Source: Gemmatimonadaceae bacterium (GTDB lineage Bacteria; Gemmatimonadota; Gemmatimonadetes; Gemmatimonadales; Gemmatimonadaceae). From it: 39,917 bases of DNA. Positions 1 through 7,596 of this stretch are shown piece after piece. Made by a program: the position numbers and the translations under genes. Numbering within the stretch: the first letter of the stretch is position 1; each line of letters opens with the position of its first letter. The stretch covers positions 1 to 39,917 of the forward strand of contig DASUHB010000044.1 in assembly GCA_036273715.1 (NCBI GenBank), read 5' to 3'. The notes below the pieces were generated by a model. It was not told the DNA's origin. It was given only the letters and a program-made list of their open reading frames with translations, and ran no database searches.

Positions 1-1
1 C

Positions 2-498
<497 letters not shown>

Positions 499-502
<4 letters not shown>

Positions 503-894
503 CGGCCTAACGCTGTTGGTGCTGGTGCTTTTCGAGGGCCAGCGGTCGTTTGCCGGCGGGCATCCCGCGCGCGCACGACGAGCGCCACCTCGGCGCCGCC
601 CCACGCGAGGCCGAAGGCGATGGCGACGCTGAGCGCCATGAGCACGCCGCCGGGCACGTGAAAGATGCCGCCGACCTCGGCGGCCAGGGTGCCTAACGGA
701 GCGTACAGCCACGTCCAGCCGAGGATCCCGGCCCATGCCGCGGCGGCCGCAGAGGCGAGCATCACCGGGCTGAACGCGCGCGGCATGAGGAGAAGCAGCA
801 GCGCACTCACGGCCGCGACCGCGGGCCACGGTGCAAGCCACGTCGCGAGCGCGAAGACCAGCGCCGTCCACACGAATCGGATCGTCGCTCTCAT
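499..894 (-). CDS. Small integral membrane protein of unknown function
   Basis: This 131-residue protein is mostly hydrophobic, with about three to four likely membrane segments: one beginning [13 protein letters not shown] near residue 7, one in [14 protein letters not shown], one in [18 protein letters not shown], and one in [17 protein letters not shown], followed by a basic tail rich in Arg and Pro. I chose the ATG at 894 because it overlaps the stop of the upstream acylase gene as ATGA (891-894), which implies translational coupling. A longer open frame to 1239 exists but would run through the acylase coding sequence. I do not recognise the family. Its stop codon lies in the GCCTAACG-type word shared with the convergent phosphorylase gene. 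Confidence 0.7.
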
Positions 895-3392
895 CGGTGT
901 CCGGCCGGCGACAATGTGAGCGACGGACTCACCGGCGGCTGCGACAGCACCATCGAGTCCGGCGGGAAATAGAGCGCGTCCAGCGTCCCCGTCCGCCAGG
1001 AGCGCAGCATGTTGTCGTAGCGGGAGCTTGCGGGATTGCCCGACTCGCCGCCGGGCAGCGTTCCCCACCCGTGCACGTCGGGTCCCATCTCGACGACCAT
1101 GCGCCAGCTCGGGCCCGCGCGTCCCTGGCCGCTCGACGGAGCGAGCGTGCCCGGACCGCCCTGCACCTCGATGTTCAACCGCGAGAGGGACGGCAGCTCG
1201 AGCAGATGGTAGATGTTCGCGTGCTGCACGCGGCTCCATCGCCAGTCGTCGTTGCCCGGGGGGCCGTAGCGGCGCTCGGCGTCGCCTAACGCAACCCGCA
1301 GGCTCGCCGCCAGAATGTCGTCGCGCGTCTCGATGGTCCCCGTGGTGCGCCGGTCATCCCACCACGGGCTCTTCGGCTGCTGGAGCAGCGCCGCGATCAC
1401 GCTTTCCGGCGGACGCGCCGCCGGCGTCGAATCGCCGGGCGGGATCAGCTCGTCCCACAGCCGGCGCGCCAATTCGCGCATCGCCATCTCGAACAACACC
1501 GCCCGGTCGTTGTCCTCGGTGTAGGTGCGGTTCCATTCGCCTAACAGACTGTCCGCGCGCTGCAGCGTCGAATCGTTAGGCGCCCGGGACGCCACCGCGC
1601 GGGCCGCCGCCTCGAACGCCGGCACGAACAGATCCGCGCGCGCACTGCCGGGGTCCGTCTGGTCGTTGCGCATGTCTTCCACCGTCGCCTGCGAATCGGC
1701 GCGCAATAGCGCGTTGATCCGCATCGCCCGCCACGGATCCGGCCAGTCGGCGCCCAGGTACGTCGAATCCATGCGCGGATCGGTCGGTTGCTGATTCGCC
1801 GACGCGAGATACCCCTGCGCAGGATTGCGCGCGAACGGATAACGCGACACCGGCCACACACCCGTCCAATCGCTGGCCGACGATGTGCCGTCGCGCACGA
1901 TGTCGCCGCGGCCATCGCCCGGCCGGATCGGGAACGTGCCCGTCGATCGAATCGCAATCGTTCCCGCGCGGTCGGCCACAAGCATGTTCTGCGCCGGCCA
2001 CGAATACGAATCCATGTCGCTCAACCATGCATCCACGGTTCGAGCGTGCGCGATCTGCATGAACGGCGCAATCACCATCGGCCGTTCGAGCACGGTCCAC
2101 CGCATGGAGAGCCAGCGGCCGCCCGCGCGCTGCATGGGACCGCGATGTGTGTACAACACCGTGTCGGTGGCCAGGACACGCCCATCGCCGTCGCGATATC
2201 GTTCGACTCGCTTCTCGAGCGGCCGCCATGTCCCGTCCAACAAGTACTTCGTCGGGTGCTGCGCCACATCCACCGACTCGGCGTAGAAGTCCATCACGTC
2301 CGCGCCCGTGTTGGTGAACGTCCACGCCACATCGCGGTTGAAGCCGATGATCACCGATGGAGCGCCGGGCAGCGTCACGCCGTATACATCGAGCGAGGCC
2401 GGCACCGAGAGATGCGCCACGTACCAGATCGACGGCAGCGAGAGATCGAGATGCGGATCGCCGGCGAGGAGCGCGAATTTGTCGCGCGTGCGCGAGGGCG
2501 ACACCGCCCAGTTGTTGCTGCCGACGCTCACGTCGCCCGAGCCGTCGTGCGCGGCGCCGGCCGCCGCGCGCATCGCCCCGCCTAACGCAAGCGCCAGCGC
2601 GCCCGCCGCGGTATCGGGCGCGCCCGGAGGAGGCAGCGGCGTCGAGTCGATGCGCGTCGCCGTCTGTCCGTTGGGCACGATGGGCTCCTGGATCGCGGCG
2701 CGCGCCGAGAACAGCGCATCGGCCGCGCGGTCGCCCACTAGCGCCGCCGCGCGCAGACGCCGCATCTCTTCCGGATCGTACGCCAGCGTGAGCCCCATCC
2801 GCGCCAGCAAGTACAGCGTGTTCACCGCCTTCCAGCGGGCGGGCCGCGCGTCGAGCAGCCGGTATTCGAGCGGCAGATCGGCCGCGCGCATGCCGTCGAT
2901 GTACGCATTGATGCCGTCGCCGTAGGCCTCCACGGCGCGCCACGCGGCGCTCGTCGTGTCCATCGCCAGCAGCTGCCGCTCCACCGCGCGCGGCAAGCCC
3001 AACGCGCGCGTCTCCCGGTCCGCGCCTAACGCAACCGGACCGACGAGCTCCGTCAGCGTCCCGGCCGCCGCGCGCGTCTGCAGCTCGAGCTGGAACAGAC
3101 GGTCGCGCGCCGTCACGTACCCCAGCGCCCGATATGCGTCCCGCTCCGTCGACGCAAAGATGTGCGGCACCCCGCGCAGATCGTAGAACACCCGCACCCG
3201 TGCCGCGAGTCCCGGCACGATCGCGTCAGCGGTTTTGGGAAGCACCGCATCCCGCGCCACGGCCCACACTCCGCGCACGGGATCGAAGAACGGCGCCAAT
3301 CGCGGCAGCGGTTTCGGCGGCGCAATCGACAGATAGCTGATCACGCCGAGCGTGACGAGCGCGAGAACGAACCGCGGCTTGGAGGGAATCAT
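891..3392 (-). CDS. Penicillin acylase family protein (Ntn hydrolase)
   Basis: The 833-residue protein has the layout of the penicillin/cephalosporin/AHL acylase family, which is made as a precursor and cleaves itself to expose an N-terminal serine. A hydrophobic segment (residues 8-23) gives an export signal or anchor. The alpha-chain motif RDRLFQLELQTRAAAGTL lies at residues 96-113. The autocleavage site is G291-S292-N-N-W, so Ser292 should be the nucleophile of the beta chain, and the precursor length is normal. The C-terminal block LPGGESGNPASSRYDNM corresponds to the usual GGxSGNP region. The substrate may be a beta-lactam, an acyl-homoserine lactone or another amide, and cannot be read from the sequence. 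The start at 3392 is 28 bases from a palindromic repeat in the divergent intergenic region. Confidence 0.9.
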   Translation of the reverse strand: MIPSKPRFVLALVTLGVISYLSIAPPKPLPRLAPFFDPVRGVWAVARDAVLPKTADAIVPGLAARVRVFYDLRGVPHIFASTERDAYRALGYVTARDRLFQLELQTRAAAGTLTELVGPVALGADRETRALGLPRAVERQLLAMDTTSAAWRAVEAYGDGINAYIDGMRAADLPLEYRLLDARPARWKAVNTLYLLARMGLTLAYDPEEMRRLRAAALVGDRAADALFSARAAIQEPIVPNGQTATRIDSTPLPPPGAPDTAAGALALALGGAMRAAAGAAHDGSGDVSVGSNNWAVSPSRTRDKFALLAGDPHLDLSLPSIWYVAHLSVPASLDVYGVTLPGAPSVIIGFNRDVAWTFTNTGADVMDFYAESVDVAQHPTKYLLDGTWRPLEKRVERYRDGDGRVLATDTVLYTHRGPMQRAGGRWLSMRWTVLERPMVIAPFMQIAHARTVDAWLSDMDSYSWPAQNMLVADRAGTIAIRSTGTFPIRPGDGRGDIVRDGTSSASDWTGVWPVSRYPFARNPAQGYLASANQQPTDPRMDSTYLGADWPDPWRAMRINALLRADSQATVEDMRNDQTDPGSARADLFVPAFEAAARAVASRAPNDSTLQRADSLLGEWNRTYTEDNDRAVLFEMAMRELARRLWDELIPPGDSTPAARPPESVIAALLQQPKSPWWDDRRTTGTIETRDDILAASLRVALGDAERRYGPPGNDDWRWSRVQHANIYHLLELPSLSRLNIEVQGGPGTLAPSSGQGRAGPSWRMVVEMGPDVHGWGTLPGGESGNPASSRYDNMLRSWRTGTLDALYFPPDSMVLSQPPVSPSLTLSPAGHR

Positions 3393-3420
3393 GACGCACG
3401 ATGAATAACGTCGTGTTTCA

Positions 3421-3559
3421 GGCGGACAAGGCCGGACACGAACGGACAGAGCCGGACTTAAAGGCTACAGGCGGACAGGGCCGGACACGACGGACAAAGC
3501 CGGACCGAAGACGGAGAGTCCGGCTTTGTCCGTCGTATCAGGTTTTGTCCGCCTTTAGT
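3421..3559. repeat. Composite palindromic repeat, copy 1 (REP/BIME-like)
   Basis: A 36-37 base unit beginning GGCGGACA and ending GCCGGAC occurs at 3421-3457 and again at 3470-3505, separated by a 12-base spacer. After a 12-base loop (3506-3517) the unit follows in inverted orientation at 3518-3553, so 3470-3553 can form a long imperfect hairpin with 36-base arms. The element fills most of the space between the divergent acylase (start 3392) and lipoprotein (start 3600) genes. A second copy lies at 4320-4428. No transposase or target-site duplication is visible. It is extragenic-palindrome-like in architecture, but I do not recognise the family. Confidence 0.85.
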
Positions 3560-3599
3560 TCGCCTTAACAACTGCCGACGAACAGGCGTCTCATCACAC

Positions 3600-4367
3600 A
3601 TGCGAACACCACTTCTCACTCTCGCCCTGATCTGTTCGGCGGTTGCATGCAGCCGCGCGCAGGCCGGCGACACCAGCCGCGCCGCCAACCGCGCGATGCC
3701 CGATATGCGCGGCATGTCCATGGCCGACGACAGCTCGTCGCGCGCCGAAGCCGGCGTCACCGCCGCGATGAGCAGTGCGATGACCGGCATGTCGCTTCAC
3801 ATGACCATGACCCCCTCGCGGCCGCCGGCGCCCGGCGATTCCGCGCGCGCCGCGCACATCGTGACGACGCTGCGCGGAGCCATCGCCAAGTACCGCGACG
3901 TGAACGTCGCACTGGCCGATGGCTACAAACCGTTCCTGCCCAACGTACCGCAGGACGTCTATCACTTCACCAAGCGCGGCAACGGCATCAAGGCGGCGTT
4001 CGCCTTCGACCCCGCACGCCCAACGTCATTGCTCTACAAGAAAACGGCGACCGGCTACGCGCTCGTCGGCGCGATGTACACGGCGCCGTACCGATCGTCG
4101 CTCGATGACCTCAACGCGCGCGTTCCGCTGAGCATCTATCCGTGGCACCTGCACACGAATCTCTGCATTCCGCCGCGCGGCGAGCCGGGCGAATGGCAGG
4201 CAAAACAAAACGGCAAACCGCTGTTCGGTCCCAAGGGAACGATCGCCACGCGTGCCGCCTGTGATGCCGCTGGCGGAACGTTCTTCCCGCATCTGTTCGG
4301 CTGGATGGTCCACATTACAGGCGGACAAAGCCTGACACCACGGACAAGGCCGGACCGTCCGTCTTAA
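3600..4367 (+). CDS. Methionine-rich putative lipoprotein of unknown function
   Basis: The 255-residue product begins with a hydrophobic signal (LLTLALICSAVAC) in which Cys17 could be a lipidated cysteine. Residues about 33-77 are strikingly methionine-rich with MxM and MxxM spacings (MRGMSMADD, MTGMSLHMTMTP), a pattern seen in copper-handling proteins. The folded part (about 90-245) has the motif WHLHTNLCIPPRG and a conserved-looking end FFPHLFGWMVH, whose His and Cys residues could bind metal. It resembles uncharacterised conserved bacterial proteins I know only by this pattern. The last 15 or so residues are encoded by the palindromic repeat and the stop codon (4365-4367) sits in its loop, so the native C-terminus may have been replaced. 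The metal role is inference. Confidence 0.75.
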   Translation: MRTPLLTLALICSAVACSRAQAGDTSRAANRAMPDMRGMSMADDSSSRAEAGVTAAMSSAMTGMSLHMTMTPSRPPAPGDSARAAHIVTTLRGAIAKYRDVNVALADGYKPFLPNVPQDVYHFTKRGNGIKAAFAFDPARPTSLLYKKTATGYALVGAMYTAPYRSSLDDLNARVPLSIYPWHLHTNLCIPPRGEPGEWQAKQNGKPLFGPKGTIATRAACDAAGGTFFPHLFGWMVHITGGQSLTPRTRPDRPS

Positions 4368-4428
4368 GTCCGGCTTTGTCCGTCGTGTCCGGCCTTGTCC
4401 GCCTGTAGCCTTTTTTGTCCGCCTTTAG
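4320..4428. repeat. Composite palindromic repeat, copy 2, and likely bidirectional terminator
   Basis: Inverted 36-base arms at 4320-4355 and 4368-4403 enclose a 12-base loop (4356-4367), giving the same architecture as 3470-3553. The arm is followed by a spacer with a run of six T (4410-4415) and a partial further unit, TGTCCGCCTTTAG (4416-4428). The spacer here is the reverse complement of the spacer at the left side of copy 1, so each copy is a differently truncated version of one larger palindrome. The element lies between two convergent genes and supplies the stop codon of each: TAA in the loop on the plus strand, and TAA at 4425-4427 read on the minus strand. Hairpin plus T-run suggests transcription termination. 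Confidence 0.8.
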
Positions 4429-4685
4429 TCCAGGGCTGTGACTGTCACGGCGGCCTGCCCATCGCGGCCGTACGTGACGTGCACCTGCCACGGCTGGCAG
4501 CAGACTTCGCAGTCTTCCTCGTAGCGTTGGTCCATGCCGCCGCCGGGATCGATCGCGATGTCCACGGCTTCGCCGCAATAGGGACACACCACCATCGCCT
4601 CGGTGTCGACCGTCCCGTCGCCTAACGGAAACTCGTCGTCGAGATCGTCGGGCAGGTCGTCGTCGTCATCCGAGAAGAGACGCAT
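4425..4685 (-). CDS. CPXCG-motif cysteine-rich small protein
   Basis: This 86-residue acidic protein has an Asp-rich N-terminus (FSDDDDDLPDDLDDEF), then a CPYCGE knuckle and a second pair in EDCEVCCQPWQVHV. The two CxxC-like pairs are spaced as in a small zinc-ribbon and match the CPXCG-motif cysteine-rich protein family, whose function is not known. Its start is one base downstream (in the minus direction) of the JAMM-like gene stop (4687), so the two are probably co-transcribed. The stop codon is at the edge of the palindromic repeat. Zinc binding is inferred from the cysteines. Confidence 0.85.
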   Translation of the reverse strand: MRLFSDDDDDLPDDLDDEFPLGDGTVDTEAMVVCPYCGEAVDIAIDPGGGMDQRYEEDCEVCCQPWQVHVTYGRDGQAAVTVTALD

Positions 4686-4686
4686 T

Positions 4687-6216
4687 TCAGGGCCGCGGGC
4701 ATTTGGAGGCGTCGAACGTGTTGTTCACGTCGCCGATCTGCGATGACAGTTTGCGGAACCGGGCTTCGCGCGCGCTGTCGATGCTGGTGTGCACGGTGCG
4801 ATACGCGCCGGCGAGTGCGATGTATGCATCGTCGGCTCCCTCGTAGCCGACGCCGAGTCCGCGGCAAGTGAGGCGCTTGGTGGTGAAGTCGGCGGCGCGA
4901 TCCTGGAAGTTCCGGATGGCCTGCTCGAGCGAATCGGCGAGCGCGTCGAACTTCTGCATTCGCGGATCTGACGACGGCGCGATTGCGTTAGGCGCGGGCG
5001 TGGCTGCCGGCGGCGCCGCGGCGGTCACCGAGGGTGCCGTCTGCGATGCGGGCGGAGCGGTGGTCATCGCATTCGCCGTTCCGCCGCTCGTCGGCGGCCG
5101 CACCGTGGGAGTCGACACCGCCGTGCTGTTGGCGGGCACCATGGCGGGGGGTGCGCTGCTCATCGACCCACCGGCGGGGAGACTGGACGTATCGCGCGGC
5201 GGCGTGTAGACGGCGCTGTCGCCGGCGCGGGTGTTGGGCGCGGGTGCGGGTGTCGATGGAGACGACGAGAAGAGCCCGCTCGCCAATCCGGCTGGCGGCT
5301 CGATGGTCCCTCGGTGGTTCCACCACCAGAGCCCTGCGGCCCCGGCGCCGATGACTAACAGAAGCATGGCGACGGCGCCGAAGCGGAAACGGCGCGGCTC
5401 CGGAATCGGGGGCAGTGGCAGGTCGTCCTCGAAGAGCGCGGCTTCGGGCAGCATGACTGGCAGTGTCGGCTGCGCCGTGACGCCGGCCAGCGCCGGATCG
5501 ACGGTGTCCGGCGATTGGCGTCGAGGGGGTGGGGGTGGCATGTGGGGGCGACGTTCGGACCGGTCGCCTTCGACGGGCTGTTCGGTGCGGTAGTTCGCCC
5601 AATCAATAAGAGTGCGTTTTCGTCCGCCTGGGAGGAGGGCGTCGTCGTCGACGATTTCGTCGAACGGGATGAGCAGGCCGCTCAAGGCGCCGCCCGGGTT
5701 CATCCTGAAGAATCCGCCGGTTGGTTCCGGACCTGTGGTGGCGATGACGAGTCCGGACTGCCACGGTTCGCGGAAGCGTTCGCGGTGGGTTTCGAGGTCG
5801 AGTCGGGCGGGCGAGCTGCCGACGAACGGCGCGCTGTGGTACCATCCCATCAGCCCGGCACGCCGTCGGCGCAGCTCGAGCTGCATGCCGAGCCATTCTT
5901 CTTCCGGGATCTGGACCGGTTCGGTTTCTCCGATAACGTGACCTGTCCGCATGGCGCTCGTAATGACCACGTAGCGCGACCCGGTATCAGGACACTCGAA
6001 GAGGTTGCCGAGTAGGAAGCCCATGAGCTCCTGCTCGGGATCGGACCGGAGATGGCGCATTGCTTCGCGCAGGGCGCCCTGCGTAATGAATAGCGGCACA
6101 TCTGCACCCGACGCGGAGTCGGCGCCGTTCGATCCTGCTGGTATCCAGTGGATCGACCGCGCGACCGGCATCGGTTTGCGCAACATCATGAAGCCGCTTT
6201 GCATCGGTGTACTCAA
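4687..6216 (-). CDS. Membrane-anchored protein with degenerate JAMM/MPN (Mov34-like) domain
   Basis: The 509-residue protein has three parts. Residues 42-175 look like a JAMM/MPN metalloprotease fold: Glu63 in ELMGFLLG, then GWYHSAPFVGSSPARLD with His127 and Asp140. The usual HSHP of active JAMM enzymes is HSAP here, so the second metal-ligand histidine is replaced by Ala129. A single membrane helix is at about 278-299 (AVAMLLLVIGAGAAGLWWW). It is followed by a Pro/Ser/Thr/Ala-rich linker (about 305-425) and a helical C-terminal domain with two cysteines (Cys461 region and near the end). With the helix in between, the JAMM part would be cytoplasmic and the C-terminal domain periplasmic, a type II arrangement. 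The domain may bind rather than cut. Function is unknown. Confidence 0.7.
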   Translation of the reverse strand: MSTPMQSGFMMLRKPMPVARSIHWIPAGSNGADSASGADVPLFITQGALREAMRHLRSDPEQELMGFLLGNLFECPDTGSRYVVITSAMRTGHVIGETEPVQIPEEEWLGMQLELRRRRAGLMGWYHSAPFVGSSPARLDLETHRERFREPWQSGLVIATTGPEPTGGFFRMNPGGALSGLLIPFDEIVDDDALLPGGRKRTLIDWANYRTEQPVEGDRSERRPHMPPPPPRRQSPDTVDPALAGVTAQPTLPVMLPEAALFEDDLPLPPIPEPRRFRFGAVAMLLLVIGAGAAGLWWWNHRGTIEPPAGLASGLFSSSPSTPAPAPNTRAGDSAVYTPPRDTSSLPAGGSMSSAPPAMVPANSTAVSTPTVRPPTSGGTANAMTTAPPASQTAPSVTAAAPPAATPAPNAIAPSSDPRMQKFDALADSLEQAIRNFQDRAADFTTKRLTCRGLGVGYEGADDAYIALAGAYRTVHTSIDSAREARFRKLSSQIGDVNNTFDASKCPRP

Positions 6217-6533
6217 TGCAACGGCACCTCTAAGAAGCCAGCCTGGCTAATCATATAATCCCGACTGAGACTGGAAAGAGCAGAAAATTGGCCGTCGGAC
6301 CGATTTCTTGCGTACTGATGGGCTCGGTATTTCCGCTCGCCCGAGGTTTGCTACCCAGCAGACTCGTATTTGTGCTTGGATGACTCATCCATGGTAGCAT
6401 CGGGTTTCCACTGCTCACATTGTTTTCTTTCTCCGACATCACGTTTTGTGATCGACTACCATCTTTTTGTGACCGGAATGCACTTTAGGGACACGCGCTG
6501 CCCGAGGGTCTCGAGCAACCAGCGCTCCGTAAG
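6217..6533. promoter_or_regulatory. Intergenic region upstream of polysaccharide cluster, probable divergent promoters
   Basis: This 317-base gap lies between the divergent JAMM-like gene and the first cluster gene, and is visibly richer in A and T than its surroundings. It should contain the promoter of the minus-strand gene and the main promoter of the plus-strand polysaccharide operon. I see no convincing -35/-10 pair. There is a direct repeat TTTTGTGAYCG at 6444-6454 and 6465-6475, exactly 21 bases apart (two helical turns), which could be an operator. A 63-codon minus-strand frame (6251-6442) has no recognisable features and I do not call it a gene. Confidence 0.5.
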
Positions 6534-7592
6534 ATGAAGCTCCTGCACGTCGTCGGGGCTCGCCCCAATTTCCCGAAGCTTGCTCCGGTGCATCGCGCGG
6601 CGGCCCGGGCAGGTTTGGTGCAAACCGTCGTCCACACCGGGCAACACTACGATGATGCGATGTCGGGCGCGTTCTTCCGCGACTTGGGGATTCCGCAGCC
6701 CGATGTCGACCTGGGAGTCGGGTCCGCGTCGCACGCGGTGCAAACGGCTCGAATCATCGAGCGGATCGAGCCGGTGCTCGATCGAGAGCGCCCGGATTGG
6801 GTGGTGGTCTACGGCGACGTCAACTCCACCATGGCTGCGGCGATCGTCGCGGTCAAACTTGGCCTTCGGGTCGCGCACGTCGAAGCGGGGTTGCGGAGCC
6901 GCGACTGGACGATGCCGGAAGAAATCAACCGCATCGTGACCGACCGGCTGGCGTCGCTTCTCCTGACACCGTCGCGCGACGCGGACAAAACCTTGCGCGC
7001 CGAAGGCGAGCCGGACAGCGAGATCGTGTTCGTGGGCAACGTGATGATCGACTCGCTGCTCCACGCGTTGCCGAACGCACGCGCCTCGGGTTTCCGCAAA
7101 AAGGTAGGCATCGACGGCCGCTCCGTCATCGTGACGCTCCACCGCCCATCCAACGTGGACGAGCTGCACCGGCTTGCCGGCATCGCGGAGGCGCTGCGCG
7201 ATCTCTCGCGCGACCATGCAGTCATCTTCCCGGCGCACCCGCGCACGCAGCAGCGCCTGCGCGAGTTCGGGCTGGACCTGGGTTCCGTTAGGCTGCTCGA
7301 GCCCGTCGCCTACGCCGAGATGCTCGACCTGGTCCAGGGCGCGCACGTCGTCGTCACCGACTCCGGGGGACTCCAGGAAGAAACCACCGCGCTCGGCGTT
7401 CCCTGCATCACGGTGCGGGAGAATACCGAGCGGCCGATCACGATCACCGAGGGCACCAACCGCCTGGTGCCGGATCCCGCCGAGATCGCCTCGGCCGTGC
7501 GCTCCGTTAGGCGTGCGGAGGGCGCGCGCCGTCCCGAAGGCTGGGACGGAAAGGCGGGCGAGCGCGTCGCGCGGGCGCTCGCCGCGCACTGA
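6534..7592 (+). CDS. wecB: UDP-N-acetylglucosamine 2-epimerase (non-hydrolysing)
   Basis: The 352-residue enzyme interconverts UDP-GlcNAc and UDP-ManNAc in the cytoplasm, supplying ManNAc-type sugars for glycan assembly. Length is normal. Visible motifs are GARPNFPKLAPVHRA (8-22), the GDVNST block with Asp95, VEAGLRSRDWTMPEEINR with Glu117 and Glu130/131, LHRPSNVDE with His203, and the C-terminal DSGGLQEETTALGVPC and RENTERPIT substrate-binding blocks. Asp95, Glu117 and Glu131 fall at the same numbers as the known catalytic residues of the E. coli enzyme, and His203 corresponds to its His213. It is the first gene of the plus-strand cluster and ends four bases before the flippase start. No dehydrogenase to ManNAcA follows in this window. 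Confidence 0.93.
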   Translation: MKLLHVVGARPNFPKLAPVHRAAARAGLVQTVVHTGQHYDDAMSGAFFRDLGIPQPDVDLGVGSASHAVQTARIIERIEPVLDRERPDWVVVYGDVNSTMAAAIVAVKLGLRVAHVEAGLRSRDWTMPEEINRIVTDRLASLLLTPSRDADKTLRAEGEPDSEIVFVGNVMIDSLLHALPNARASGFRKKVGIDGRSVIVTLHRPSNVDELHRLAGIAEALRDLSRDHAVIFPAHPRTQQRLREFGLDLGSVRLLEPVAYAEMLDLVQGAHVVVTDSGGLQEETTALGVPCITVRENTERPITITEGTNRLVPDPAEIASAVRSVRRAEGARRPEGWDGKAGERVARALAAH

Positions 7593-7596
7593 GTTC

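Noticed and set aside
1576-2943. 455-residue minus-strand frame inside the acylase gene
   Set aside because: It is an Arg-rich shadow in a second frame of a gene with clear family motifs.
3421-3553. Repeated units resembling a CRISPR array
   Set aside because: Units are in direct and inverted orientation with 12-base spacers and no varied spacers or cas genes; this is a palindromic repeat element.
6251-6442. 63-codon minus-strand frame in the intergenic region
   Set aside because: No ribosome site, homology pattern or coding bias that I can see; more likely promoter DNA.
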